Positions 18,345 to 26,885 of a DNA stretch of 64,000 bases are shown piece by piece. Numbering within the stretch: the first letter of the stretch is position 1; every line of letters starts with the position of its first letter. Source of the stretch: Hymenobacter terricola (GTDB lineage: Bacteria; Bacteroidota; Bacteroidia; Cytophagales; Hymenobacteraceae); assembly GCF_017921975.2 (NCBI RefSeq), contig NZ_JAGEMO020000012.1:45762-109761 (forward strand), written 5' to 3'. Made by a program: the position numbers and the translations under genes. The notes below the pieces were generated by a model. The model was given only the letters and a program-made list of their open reading frames with translations, did not search any database and was not told the origin of the DNA.

Positions 18345-18548
18345 GGGCAGTCGAAATGAGGGTGCAAGTTAAACTGCCAAGAGTCGGGCCAGAGTTCGTG
18401 GACTGCCGCCCGTCGATTTTTAAGGCCTTTTGCTAGACTTGGCTCCAATTACGGGCGATGTGCAGCTAGCTTTCGGGCGTTCGTAGGGCTTTGGCTTCTG
18501 GCAGCTGAACGGCCGGCAGGTAGTCGAAAGCCTGATAAAAACGCTAAA

Positions 18549-19064
18549 ATGGCACAATTTCTAAAATTCAAACGGGCAAACGGACCGGCGCAGCGGCTGC
18601 GGCTGGGCTTGGTGTGGGCCGTGTGCGGGCTGCTGCCGCGGGCTGAGGCCACGCCATTGGCATTGGGGCCGGGGCAGGCGCTTTCCGGCGCGGCGCGGTT
18701 CAAAAAGGCCCAGGGCCTGGAAGCAGCGGGCCGACACCAGGCGGCCGAAACGCCTCACAACCAAGCGGTGGCCGCTTATCGGCGGGCCAATGACCTCGAC
18801 GGCCAGCAGCAGGCCCTGACCCGGCTGGCGGCGATGGATGAAAAAATAGCCGACCAGCTGCTCGCCAGCGTGCCGCCGCCTGCACCAACGGCCGCCGCGC
18901 CGGCGGCCCGCCCAGCGGCAGCCCGGCCGCTGGCCGCCCCCGCGCCTGGGCCGGTGGGCGTGGCCACGCCGCCGGCGGGGAAAATGGTGGCGGGCCAGCC
19001 CGTGGGCACCGGCAGCAAGGTCACGCTTTTCACTTTCAGCGGCACGGCCTACTCGCGGCAGTAG
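18549..19064 (+). CDS. Secreted Ala/Pro-rich protein with a TPR-like helical segment, unknown function
   Basis: A 171-aa protein. The N-terminus has a basic start and a hydrophobic run (about 17-36, RLGLVWAVCGLLPRAEATPL) that suits a signal peptide. Residues 47-100 (ARFKKAQGLEAAGRHQAAE, then AVAAYRRANDLDGQQQALTRL) look like one or two tetratricopeptide-type helix pairs. A Pro/Ala-rich linker follows (about 108-150). The real gene is supported by signal peptide and helix periodicity only; there is no recognisable family. It ends 38 bp before the ureohydrolase gene. Confidence 0.55.
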   Translation: MAQFLKFKRANGPAQRLRLGLVWAVCGLLPRAEATPLALGPGQALSGAARFKKAQGLEAAGRHQAAETPHNQAVAAYRRANDLDGQQQALTRLAAMDEKIADQLLASVPPPAPTAAAPAARPAAARPLAAPAPGPVGVATPPAGKMVAGQPVGTGSKVTLFTFSGTAYSRQ

Positions 19065-19089
19065 GCCCGGCAAAATCAGGCGGCCGCAC

Positions 19090-19097
19090 TACTTTTG
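19090..19097 (+). promoter_or_regulatory. Candidate -7 box for the ureohydrolase gene
   Basis: TACTTTTG matches the Bacteroidota -7 consensus TAnnTTTG and lies only 5 bases upstream of the ATG at 19,103. If used, the transcript would be nearly leaderless. No clear -33 TTG is seen at the usual spacing, so support is moderate. Confidence 0.4.
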
Positions 19098-19102
19098 GCA
19101 TC

Positions 19103-20014
19103 ATGCCAACGTTCCTCCGCGACCTCATCCGCCCCGCTGCCGGGCTGCCCGAAGCCGACGTGTGCCTCGTGGGCCTGCCCCTTGATTTCGGGACCGTGCT
19201 GGAAGGTGGCCGGGCCGGGGCGGCCGGCGCCCCCCACGCCATCCGCCGCGAGCTGCGCCGCTACCACAAAACCTACAACCTGGAGCACGACATCAGCCTC
19301 GACCAGCTGCGCATTGCCGACGCCGGCAACCTCGACCTGCGCCACGCCGACCACGCCCGCAACCACGCCCATATCCGGGAGCAACTGGCGAAACTGCTGC
19401 GGCAGTACCCGCGCGTGGTGGTGCTGGGTGGCTCGCACGATGGCACCTATTCCACCGTGCGTGGGCTTTTCGACGCCGGCGACGGGCAGGCGGTGGGCGG
19501 CATCAACCTCGATGCCCACGCCGATGTGAAGGACAAGCCCGGCATTATCAGCAGCGGCACGCCCTTCGGCAAGCTGCTGCGAGAAGGCTTTCTGGCCGGG
19601 CCGCGCTTCACCGAAATCGGCCTGCATTCCAACCTCAACACCAAAGAGGATATTGATTTTCTGAACCGGCAGGAAGCCTACATCGTGCCGCTTGCTCACG
19701 TGCAGCAGGATGGCATGGCCCTGTACCTGGGCCGCGCCCTGAGTCGGGCCACCCAGGGCGGCCCAGCCTTCGTGAGCTTCGATATTGATGGCTGCGCCGA
19801 AGCATTTGCCCCCGCCGTCTCGGCCCCCAGCGCCGACGGGTTTACGCCCCGGCAGGCGGTGGAAGCGGCCTTTCTGGCGGGCCAAAACGAGGCGGTCCGG
19901 CTGTTCGAAGTCGTGGAGCTGAATCCCCATTACGACCGCGACAACCAGACCGCCCGCCTGGCTGCCACCATCGTCACCGCCTTTCTGACGGGAGTGGCGC
20001 AGCTGGCCAAATAA
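19103..20014 (+). CDS. Ureohydrolase, probable formimidoylglutamase
   Basis: Binuclear-manganese hydrolase of the arginase/agmatinase/formimidoylglutamase family. All metal ligands are visible: His in GGSHDGTYS, the D-x-H-x-D set in NLDAHADV, and the D-x-D pair in FVSFDIDG. The later ELNPHYDRDNQTARLAA motif is also typical. The segment after D-x-D (CAEAFAPAVSAPSADGF) departs from the usual DPxxxPGTGTP, which fits bacterial formimidoylglutamases better than arginases. A urocanate hydratase gene lies 3.4 kb downstream on the same strand, which supports histidine degradation (formimidoylglutamate to glutamate plus formamide). Length 303 aa. Agmatinase cannot be excluded. Confidence 0.8.
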   Translation: MPTFLRDLIRPAAGLPEADVCLVGLPLDFGTVLEGGRAGAAGAPHAIRRELRRYHKTYNLEHDISLDQLRIADAGNLDLRHADHARNHAHIREQLAKLLRQYPRVVVLGGSHDGTYSTVRGLFDAGDGQAVGGINLDAHADVKDKPGIISSGTPFGKLLREGFLAGPRFTEIGLHSNLNTKEDIDFLNRQEAYIVPLAHVQQDGMALYLGRALSRATQGGPAFVSFDIDGCAEAFAPAVSAPSADGFTPRQAVEAAFLAGQNEAVRLFEVVELNPHYDRDNQTARLAATIVTAFLTGVAQLAK

Positions 20015-20019
20015 CCCGT

Positions 20020-21033
20020 TTAGCTGCCCACGCCGCCGCGGTACAGCGGCGGGGTGGGCGACTGATAACCGGCGGATTTTTTGGCCGCCTTGTAGGCTTT
20101 CTTGTGGGCTTTTGACTTTTTGCCCTTGCGCCGGCCACCGGTGAGCAGCCAGGCCGCGCCCGCCGCCAGCAGGCTCCCGCCAATGATGGCGGCCTGCATG
20201 GGCAGCTTGTCTTTGGGGGCGGGCGGGAGGTGTTCCACGCCGCTGGCGTCGGTGCGGGCGGCCTCGTGCACGTAGCGGCCGTGGGCGGGCACGGGGTAAT
20301 TATCGGCTAAGGCGTGCAGGCCGGCCGCCGCTTCCGGGCCGATGATAACCGGGCCGTGGCCGCAGCCAATGGCTTTCGGCTCCAGCGCGGCCAGGAGTTG
20401 CACTGAGGCGCGGGCCGCTTCCCAGTCGTAATTGAACGGGGTGCCGGCCCGGCTGATTTTGGGCCGGCCCAGCAGCACGGCCGGCACCGAGTCGTGGTGC
20501 GTGGTGGCGAAGGCATCGGCCCCAATCAGCACGCGGTCGGCTTCGCGGAAGAAGGCCAGCTGGCCGGGCGCGTGGCCCGGCACGTGCAGCCAGCGCCAGC
20601 TCATGAGGTAGGGCGTGGAGGGGTCATCGGCATCGAGGGCCTGCACCCGGTCTGCGAGATTGGGCAGCTGCGTGGGAAAAAAGCGGCTCATGAAGGCCAG
20701 CGAGCCGCCTACGGTGGGGTCGCGCGGCGGGTACAGGGCCTGGCCGGTGAGGTAGGGCATTTCGAGCGGATGCGCGATGATGGGCACGTTCCAGTGGTCG
20801 GCCAGCTCGCGGGCCGAGCCGAGGTGGTCGAGGTGGCCGTGGGTGAGGATGATGGCCTCGGGGTGCGAGCCGGGATAAAACAGCTTGTCGGCGGCGGCGA
20901 GGATGCTTTTCTTGCTGCCGGGCAGGCCGGCATCAATCAAAACCCACTCGCCGGGCGTGCCGGTTTCGACGAAATAGACATTGACAAAACGTTGAATGCG
21001 AAGCTGGGTGACGCCAGCGGCCAGGGTATCCAT
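20020..21033 (-). CDS. MBL-fold metallohydrolase with C-terminal membrane segment and basic tail
   Basis: Metallo-beta-lactamase fold hydrolase. The metal motif THGHLDHLG (H-x-H-x-D-H) is preceded by VNVYFVET and VLIDAGLPGS. HVPGHAPGQLAFF and IGADAF supply later ligands. After the catalytic domain (about 1-260) comes a hydrophobic stretch LPMQAAIIGGSLLAAGAAWLL (about 283-303). The protein ends in a Lys-rich tail (RRKGKKSKAHKKAYKAAKKS). This architecture suggests a tail-anchored cytoplasmic enzyme, with the basic tail on the cytoplasmic face. The ATG at 21,033 is preferred to the longer frame because VTQLRIQRFVNVYFVET is the usual N-terminus. Length 337 aa. The substrate is unknown. Confidence 0.85.
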   Translation of the reverse strand: MDTLAAGVTQLRIQRFVNVYFVETGTPGEWVLIDAGLPGSKKSILAAADKLFYPGSHPEAIILTHGHLDHLGSARELADHWNVPIIAHPLEMPYLTGQALYPPRDPTVGGSLAFMSRFFPTQLPNLADRVQALDADDPSTPYLMSWRWLHVPGHAPGQLAFFREADRVLIGADAFATTHHDSVPAVLLGRPKISRAGTPFNYDWEAARASVQLLAALEPKAIGCGHGPVIIGPEAAAGLHALADNYPVPAHGRYVHEAARTDASGVEHLPPAPKDKLPMQAAIIGGSLLAAGAAWLLTGGRRKGKKSKAHKKAYKAAKKSAGYQSPTPPLYRGGVGS

Positions 21034-21249
21034 AAGGCGGGAGAATTGGTGAGGAAAGGGAAAGCAGTGGGAGGGAATACGGGAAAACGGGCCGAGGGTG
21101 CACAAAACGGAGCTTTAAAAAAAATGGCGGGGCCTGTAACGAATCCGCCGATGCCCGGTACTCCTTGGGTTCGCTGCCCGTTCAGGCAACCGCCTGGCCG
21201 GGGTTGGCATCTATTCTTGACTATTGCCCACCTTTAATTTTTAAGCGTC

Positions 21250-22062
21250 ATGAAAACCCTTTTTTCTGCACTGGCTGTCGTATGCAGCACCTTCGGCGCC
21301 ACGGCCCAAACGGCGCCCGAACCGTCGTTCAACATCTCCTGCGAGAACAACTCCTGGGGCCACAATAAGCTGCTGAAGAGCTTCTGCGAAACCCGCGACC
21401 TGACCCTGGCCGCTCCCGCCGGCCAGCCCCTGACCGTGAACGCCGACCCCAACGGCGGCATCACGGTGCACGGCTGGGATGGCCCCAATATCCGGGTTCG
21501 CGCCAAAATCCAGACCTGGTCGACCACCGAGGACAAGGCCGCGGCCCGCGCCAAGCGCATCACCATTGGCACCGCCAACAACACCCTGCGCGCCACCGAC
21601 CCCGACCAGGACAAGGAATGGAGCGTGAGCTACGAAATTTTCGTGCCCCGCACCACGGCCCTGGCCCTCAATACCGTGAACGGCGGCATCAGCCTCGATA
21701 ACCTGCGGTCAGCCATCACCTTCGAAACCACCAACGGCGGCGTGAACCTCGCCAACCTGGGCGGCCAGGTGAAGGGCGAAACCACCAACGGCGGCGTCAA
21801 CATCACCCTCAGCGGCAGCAAGTGGGAAGGCAAGGGCCTCGACGTGGCCACCACCAACGGCGGCATTCACTGGAAACTGCCCGCCGCGTATTCGGCTCAG
21901 CTTTACACCAGCACCAACATGGGCGGCATCCACACGGCCCTGCCGGTCACCAAATCGGGCATGTTCCACAAGGAAGTGACGGCCAGCCTGGGCCAGGGCG
22001 GGGCCACGGTGAAGGCCGTCACCACCAACGGCGGCATCGATGTGGAGCAGGCGCAGGACTAG
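21250..22062 (+). CDS. Secreted DUF4097-like beta-repeat protein
   Basis: A 270-aa protein with a signal peptide (residues 1-19, ending ATAQ). The mature part contains at least six copies of a short repeat with core T-x-N-G-G-[IV], for example TVNGGISLDNL, TTNGGVNLANL, TTNGGVNITL, TTNGGIHWKL and TTNGGIDVEQ. This is typical of DUF4097 'putative adhesin' proteins, which form a right-handed beta-helix-like stack. The C-terminus lacks a T9SS sorting domain, so it is probably periplasmic or surface-associated by another route. The family function is not established. A perfect palindrome (22,078-22,127) lies directly downstream as a likely terminator. Confidence 0.85.
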   Translation: MKTLFSALAVVCSTFGATAQTAPEPSFNISCENNSWGHNKLLKSFCETRDLTLAAPAGQPLTVNADPNGGITVHGWDGPNIRVRAKIQTWSTTEDKAAARAKRITIGTANNTLRATDPDQDKEWSVSYEIFVPRTTALALNTVNGGISLDNLRSAITFETTNGGVNLANLGGQVKGETTNGGVNITLSGSKWEGKGLDVATTNGGIHWKLPAAYSAQLYTSTNMGGIHTALPVTKSGMFHKEVTASLGQGGATVKAVTTNGGIDVEQAQD

Positions 22063-22077
22063 GGTTGATTGACCGGT

Positions 22078-22127
22078 AAAACCAGAACGTCATGCCGAGC
22101 GCAGCCGAGGCATGACGTTCTGGTTTT
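22078..22127. repeat. Family C repeat, copy 2 (compact palindrome, probable bidirectional terminator)
   Basis: The arms 22,078-22,096 and 22,109-22,127 are perfect 19-bp reverse complements (AAAACCAGAACGTCATGCC and its complement) around the 12-base loop GAGCGCAGCCGA. It sits between two convergent genes and has A and T tracts at its ends, so it probably terminates transcription from both sides. Confidence 0.85.
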
Positions 22128-22137
22128 GTTCACAGGC

Positions 22138-22410
22138 TCAACAGCCACAGCTGAAATCCGGGTAATCGGCATATCCCGGCGCGGGCTTGTCATCGAGCCG
22201 AATGAGGTGGTCGAGCCGGATTTCTTCGCCCGATTTCAGGCGCATAAACTCCACTTTGTCGCGGATAAAAAGCGTGTCAATCACGCCCGATTCCATACAC
22301 AGCTGGCGCAGGTCGTTGAAGTATTGCAGGGCCACGCGGCGGCGCTGGGTGGCGGCAGCTTCCAGCTCGTCATAGAAGCCGCAGTCAATGGGTTTATAGT
22401 CGGTGCTCAT
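22138..22410 (-). CDS. Rof-like (Rho-binding antiterminator family) small protein
   Basis: A 90-aa protein. Its N-terminus STDYKPIDCGFYDELEAAA and the later EEIRLDHLIRLDD segment align in pattern with E. coli Rof (YaeO), which starts with a YxPIxCxxYDxLE motif and ends its beta-fold with an 'LRLDKI' strand. Rof binds the transcription terminator Rho and inhibits it. The family assignment is by motif recall and is moderately secure; whether this protein binds Rho is untested. The C-terminus DFSCGC adds two Cys not present in E. coli Rof. A longer upstream frame exists on this strand but overlaps the divergent DUF4328 gene, so the ATG at 22,410 is chosen. Confidence 0.6.
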   Translation of the reverse strand: MSTDYKPIDCGFYDELEAAATQRRRVALQYFNDLRQLCMESGVIDTLFIRDKVEFMRLKSGEEIRLDHLIRLDDKPAPGYADYPDFSCGC

Positions 22411-22489
22411 GGGGAATGATGGGAAAGCAAAACAACCAAGAATGGGGCTTGGGTGATAGAACAGCTTACGGGAAACAACGGGGTCGATG

Positions 22490-22519
22490 TTGTTCCGGCA
22501 GGTGCGTTTGCTACCTTCG
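22490..22519 (+). promoter_or_regulatory. Candidate promoter of the DUF4328 gene
   Basis: A TTG at 22,490-22,492 and a -7 box TACCTTCG at 22,512-22,519 are separated by 19 bases, matching the Bacteroidota promoter layout (-33 TTG, -7 TAnnTTTG). The ATG follows at 22,546. Confidence 0.5.
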
Positions 22520-22545
22520 GCACCCTTTACCATTCTTGCCACTAA

Positions 22546-23256
22546 ATGCCCAGGATTCTCGATAATAGCCAGCGAATACGTTTTGCCATTCTTTTTCAGT
22601 GGATAGTGGTGGGCGTCAGCCTTGTTGCGCTGGCTTCGAGGGTAGTAGAGTACGGCATGCTCCAGAAAATGGCCGCCGGAGTTAAGGTGCCGCATGCGCA
22701 GGTGGAGGCCAGCGACTGGCGGCAGCAGGCTATTGGGAGCACCCAGCTGGTGCTGATACTGCTGGCCTTTATCGCCTTGGTTCTGTGGGCTCATCGCGCC
22801 TACGGAAACCTCCATCGTCTCCACAAAGCACCCGCGCCGCGCCATTCCGAAGGGGCCGGCGGCTGGGGCTGGTTCGTGCCGATTATAAATTTCTGGTACC
22901 CGTATCAGGTAATGAAGGACATCTGGAACCTCACGCAACGGTATGCCCAGCCCGATGGTGCCCCGCGCTTCCAGCGTGACCAGAGCCTAGTAGGCGGCTG
23001 GTGGGGACTGCGTCTTTTCACCATCTTCGCCAGCCGCGGGGCTTATGCCCCAACCAGCGGTGCCACCATGGCCCAGATATTCAGTTATGTAGAGTTTGTA
23101 ATGGGCATGGACGTACTGTATATCTGGTATGCCGTGACTACCATTTACATGCTAAAGAAGCTCCGGGGATTTGAGCAACAGCTGGCGGCCCGGTTTGCCG
23201 ACGATGAGCCCAGCCCTTTCGCTGAAGAACTGCCGGTGACTCCGGCCCCCTTGTAG
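22546..23256 (+). CDS. DUF4328 membrane protein
   Basis: A 236-aa integral membrane protein of the DUF4328 type. Hydrophobic helices are visible at about 13-33, 68-86, 148-170 and 183-205. The family hallmark is GGWGWFVPIINFWYPYQVMKDIWN (about 105-128), with the conserved 'PiinfwrPyqim' loop. An SLVGGWWGLRLF segment follows. The role of DUF4328 proteins is unknown. The gene is divergent from the Rof-like gene and about 130 bp upstream of hutU, with nothing in the sequence linking their functions. Confidence 0.85.
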   Translation: MPRILDNSQRIRFAILFQWIVVGVSLVALASRVVEYGMLQKMAAGVKVPHAQVEASDWRQQAIGSTQLVLILLAFIALVLWAHRAYGNLHRLHKAPAPRHSEGAGGWGWFVPIINFWYPYQVMKDIWNLTQRYAQPDGAPRFQRDQSLVGGWWGLRLFTIFASRGAYAPTSGATMAQIFSYVEFVMGMDVLYIWYAVTTIYMLKKLRGFEQQLAARFADDEPSPFAEELPVTPAPL

Positions 23257-23389
23257 TTCCACCGGCTGATTTGGTTGCCGGGCCACAGGATTTGGGTATT
23301 GAAAACAAAAGACAGAGAAGAAAAAGGAATACGTCATTCTCTTCTCTGCCCTTTGCATAACTTGCCGCCCCACCCAAACCACCCGCCCA

Positions 23390-25168
23390 ATGCCCCCCAC
23401 CTCTCCCCAAACCGCCGAGCTTAACCTCGAAGCCAACTCCCTCTCTACCGCCACCGGCGCAGCCCCGCAAAAGCCCGACGGCAAGCGCCCGATGTTCTAC
23501 GAGTTCAAGCCCGAGGAAACCGTGCGGGCTGCCCACGGCACCACCCTGCGCTGCAAAACCTGGGAAGCCGAAGCCGCTCTGCGGATGCTGGAAAACAACC
23601 TTGACCCCGCCGTGAGTCTGGTGTATGATGAGCTGATTGTGTACGGTGGGGCTGGCCGCGCCGCCCGCAACTGGAAGGAATACCAGACCATCGTGCGGAC
23701 CCTGAAGGAGTTGGGGGTCGACGAAACCATGCTCGTGCAGTCGGGCAAGGCCGTGGGGGTGGTTAAAACCTGGGCCCACGCCCCGCGCGTCCTCATCGCC
23801 AATTCCAACCTCGTGCCCGCCTGGAGCACCCAGGAATACTTCGACGAGCTCGACAAAATGGGCCTCATGATGTACGGCCAGATGACGGCCGGCTCCTGGA
23901 TTTACATCGCCACCCAGGGCATTTTGCAGGGCACGTATGAGACGTTTGCCGCCATGGCCGACCAGCATTTCGGCGGCAGCCTGCGCGGCACCATCACCCT
24001 CACGGCCGGCCTTGGTGGCATGAGCGGGGCCCAGCCCCTGGCCGTGACCATGAACGATGGCGTCTGCCTCGTCATCGAGCCGATTGATGAGCGGGTGCAG
24101 CAGAAAGTGCGCGAAGGCTACCTCGATGAGCACGCCCGCGACCTCGCCCACGCCCTCAAAATCTGCGAGCAGGCCAAAGCCGACGGCAAGCCCTGGTCCG
24201 TGGGCCTCACCGGCAACGCCGCTACCGTGCTGCCGCAGCTGCTGGCCCTGGGTTTCCAGGCCGACATCGTGACCGACCAAACCTCGGCCCACGACCTGAT
24301 GGACTACCTGCCGGAAGGCGACATCACCGCAGTGCTGGCCCTGCGCGAAGCCAACCCCGAAGAGTTCAAAAAGCAGGCCCTGGCGTCCATCGTGAAGCAC
24401 GTCGAGGCCATTCTGGAGATGCAGAAGCGCGGCACCATCGCCGTGGACTACGGCAACAACCTGCGCGGCCAGGCCGAAAAAGGCGGCCTGAACGTGCGCG
24501 ACTCAACCGGCCAGTTCCTGTACCCCGGCTTCGTGCCCGGCTACATCCGCCCGCTGTTTTGCGAGGGCAAGGGGCCGTTCCGCTGGGCGGCCCTCAGCGG
24601 CGACCCGGCCGATATTATGCGCATTGACCGCGCCCTGCTCGAAACCTTCCCCGACAACAAGCTCCTGGCCCGCTGGATTGAGAAGGCCCAGGCCAAAGTG
24701 CCCTTCATTGGCCTGCCCGCGCGGGTTTGCTGGCTGGGCTACGGCGAGCGCGAGAAGTTCGGCCTCGTCATCAACGACCTCGTGGCGCGGGGCGAAGTCT
24801 CGGCCCCCATCGTCATCGGCCGCGACCACCTCGACTGTGGCTCGGTGGCCTCGCCCAACCGCGAAACCGAAGGCATGAAGGACGGCTCCGACGCCGTGGC
24901 CGACTGGCCCCTGCTCAACGCCCTGGCCAACTGCGCCAGCGGCGCCGACTGGGTGAGCCTGCACAACGGCGGCGGCGTGGGCATCGGCAACTCCACCCAC
25001 TCCGGCATGGTGATAGTAGCCACCGGCACACCCGAAAAAGCCGAACGCCTGCGCCGCGTCCTCACCACCGACCCCGGCATGGGCATCTTCCGCCACGCCG
25101 ATGCCGGCTACGAACTGGCCCAGGACGTGGCCCGCGAGCGCGGGGCGAAGATTCCGGGGCTGAAGTAA
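23390..25168 (+). CDS. hutU: Urocanate hydratase
   Basis: Cytoplasmic NAD+-dependent enzyme converting urocanate to imidazolone propionate, the second step of histidine degradation. The 592-aa length is slightly longer than the usual ~555 because of a ~30-residue N-terminal extension. Strong family blocks include [69 protein letters not shown] and [30 protein letters not shown]. The expected partners hutH and hutI are not in the window; a formimidoylglutamase-type gene is 3.4 kb upstream. A terminator follows at 25,247. A diverged copy of its last 16 codons lies 1.4 kb downstream. Confidence 0.97.
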   Translation: MPPTSPQTAELNLEANSLSTATGAAPQKPDGKRPMFYEFKPEETVRAAHGTTLRCKTWEAEAALRMLENNLDPAVSLVYDELIVYGGAGRAARNWKEYQTIVRTLKELGVDETMLVQSGKAVGVVKTWAHAPRVLIANSNLVPAWSTQEYFDELDKMGLMMYGQMTAGSWIYIATQGILQGTYETFAAMADQHFGGSLRGTITLTAGLGGMSGAQPLAVTMNDGVCLVIEPIDERVQQKVREGYLDEHARDLAHALKICEQAKADGKPWSVGLTGNAATVLPQLLALGFQADIVTDQTSAHDLMDYLPEGDITAVLALREANPEEFKKQALASIVKHVEAILEMQKRGTIAVDYGNNLRGQAEKGGLNVRDSTGQFLYPGFVPGYIRPLFCEGKGPFRWAALSGDPADIMRIDRALLETFPDNKLLARWIEKAQAKVPFIGLPARVCWLGYGEREKFGLVINDLVARGEVSAPIVIGRDHLDCGSVASPNRETEGMKDGSDAVADWPLLNALANCASGADWVSLHNGGGVGIGNSTHSGMVIVATGTPEKAERLRRVLTTDPGMGIFRHADAGYELAQDVARERGAKIPGLK

Positions 25169-25246
25169 ACAACGAGTAGGGGCAAAGCCGGACTCCAAGG
25201 GCTTGCCCACACCAGCCGTTGCTTAATATCAGTTGAATTGCCAACT

Positions 25247-25284
25247 GGGGACGTATTCGAAAGGGTACGTCCCCGCGCTTTTTG
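25247..25284 (+). terminator. Rho-independent terminator of hutU
   Basis: A stem GGGGACGTA (25,247-25,255) with TACGTCCCC (25,266-25,274), followed by GCGCTTTTTGC. It lies 79 bases after the hutU stop. Confidence 0.7.
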
Positions 25285-25422
25285 CTTGCTGGCCACCCGC
25301 CTTGGCTGCGCCATCCATTACGGAGGTCGATGTGCTGGCCAACCCAGCAATCTTATGCCGCCCCGCCCGTTGTAGCGCGGCGGCATTCCGCTACGTTGCC
25401 CTCCTTTGTTAATTTGGCTCCC

Positions 25423-26550
25423 ATGAAAAAGTATTTAATTGGCCTCCTGTTGCTTGCGCCGGCGCTGGTTCCTGCCCAAACGCCTATTCCGTTCACGGTG
25501 AAAGGCAAAATTGGGAACCTGAATGCCCCGGCCAAAATCTACCTTTTTCGCAATGGCCAGGTGGACTCCGCCACGTTGAAAAACGGTACTTTCGAGTTAA
25601 AAGGCACCACCGAAATACCCATACCGGCAAGCTTGGTGCTGCAGCGGGACGGCAAGCGGGGCACTGGCCTGTTCGGACCCGGCGACCGCAAGCAGTTGTA
25701 CCTGGAGCCCGGCCCGGTGGTGGTCACAAGCCCCAACTCCCTGGAAGAGGCCACCGTCACCGGTGGACCCATCGCGGCGGATAATGCAAAGCTGGAAACT
25801 TCTTTGAAGCCCACCCTGGCCAAATTGAAAGCGCAGGGTGCCGAATACCAAAAGGCCTCGGAAGCGCAGCGAAACGCTCCTGAATTTAAAGCGCGCATGG
25901 GCGCCCAAGGGGCTAATATTCAGCAGGAATACGCCCAGCGGATGCGGGATTTCATTCGGGCTAATCCGAACTCCTGGGTGAGTTTGTACGAGCTAAGCCG
26001 GCTCGGCATGCTGGCCACGCCCGAATACGCGGTGGTAGGGCCCTTGTACGAAGCCTTAAGCCCGGCCCTGAAGAATACCCCGCCCGGCCGCTCCTACGGC
26101 GAGCTGGTGCAGGGGCTCAAGGCCGTCGCCGTTGGCGCCCAAGCCCCCGCTTTCACCCAAAAAACGCCCGACGGCAAGTCGGTGTCCCTGGCCGACTACC
26201 GTGGCAAGTACGTGCTGGTCGATTTCTGGGCCTCTTGGTGTGGCCCGTGCCGCCAGGAAACCCCGGCCTTAACCAAATTCTACAAGCAGTTCAAAGGACC
26301 GAAATTTGACGTGCTGGGCGTGTCGCTCGACGACGAAAAGGGCCACGAGAAGTGGCTGAAAGCCATTCAGGACGACAAAATGGCCTGGGTCCAGGTATCC
26401 GACCTGCGCGGCTGGAAAAACGAAGCGGCCCAGCGCTACGGCGTCCAGTCCATCCCCCAAAACTTCCTGATTGACCCCAGCGGCAAAATCATAGCCTCCG
26501 GCCTGCACGGGGCGGAGTTGGAAGCAGCCTTAGCGCGGTATCTCAAGTAG
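25423..26550 (+). CDS. DUF4369/TlpA-like secreted thiol-disulfide protein
   Basis: Periplasmic thioredoxin-fold protein with an N-terminal DUF4369 domain, a combination typical of Bacteroidota. Signal peptide MKKYLIGLLLLAPALVPAQ (1-19). The DUF4369 region covers about 22-125 (FTVKGKIGNLNAPAKIYLF). A helical linker follows, then an AhpC/TSA-TlpA domain from about 235. The redox motif W-C273-G-P-C276 is intact, and the cis-Pro region QSIPQNFLIDPSGKI is present. It probably keeps periplasmic cysteines reduced or resolves disulfides. ATG at 25,423 is chosen because it opens the signal peptide. The gene is bracketed by hutU and a copy of the hutU 3' end. Length 375 aa. Confidence 0.92.
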   Translation: MKKYLIGLLLLAPALVPAQTPIPFTVKGKIGNLNAPAKIYLFRNGQVDSATLKNGTFELKGTTEIPIPASLVLQRDGKRGTGLFGPGDRKQLYLEPGPVVVTSPNSLEEATVTGGPIAADNAKLETSLKPTLAKLKAQGAEYQKASEAQRNAPEFKARMGAQGANIQQEYAQRMRDFIRANPNSWVSLYELSRLGMLATPEYAVVGPLYEALSPALKNTPPGRSYGELVQGLKAVAVGAQAPAFTQKTPDGKSVSLADYRGKYVLVDFWASWCGPCRQETPALTKFYKQFKGPKFDVLGVSLDDEKGHEKWLKAIQDDKMAWVQVSDLRGWKNEAAQRYGVQSIPQNFLIDPSGKIIASGLHGAELEAALARYLK

Positions 26551-26562
26551 GCAGCAAAGCCG

Positions 26563-26610
26563 GCCCATGACGTGGGCCGTGAGCGCGAGGCGAAGATTAC
26601 GGGGCTGAAA
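26563..26610 (+). pseudogene. Relic of the hutU 3' end (last 16 codons)
   Basis: These 48 bases match hutU 25,118-25,165 at 42 of 48 positions and translate as AHDVGREREAKITGLK against [16 protein letters not shown] in HutU. The stop codon is lost (AAAATAGG follows). It cannot be a gene. It shows that a second copy of the hutU end once lay here, so the intervening 1.4 kb with the TlpA-like gene was inserted or duplicated next to hutU. Confidence 0.8.
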
Positions 26611-26639
26611 ATAGGTAGAGTGAGCGGAGAAAAAAGAGC

Positions 26640-26733
26640 ACGTCATGCTGAGCGCAGTCGAAGCAGCTCTGCCACTTCGATTAACGGCCCATCGGAAGCG
26701 GTAGAGATGCTTCGGCAAGCTCAGCACGACGCG
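26640..26733. repeat. Family C repeat, copy 4 (two arms)
   Basis: The left arm begins ACGTCATGCTGAGCGCAGTC at 26,639 and continues GAAGCAGCTCT. The right arm (about 26,703-26,733) is its imperfect reverse complement (AGAGATGCTTCGGCAAGCTC then AGCACGACG). The central ~30 bases are unrelated to the other copies. It lies between the hutU relic and the next gene. Confidence 0.75.
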
Positions 26734-26885
26734 CTGACGACTTCCTAAGCAGCTCCTCTTTTTATATTCTCAGCTACCTTATGCACCCGGCAGCTGCTCG
26801 CCAAAAAAAGCAACTGGCCGCCGCCGCTGTTTAGCAACCTGCGGCAGCGCATCATCGTCGCGCAAATCTCCTAAACCTTCTCAGT

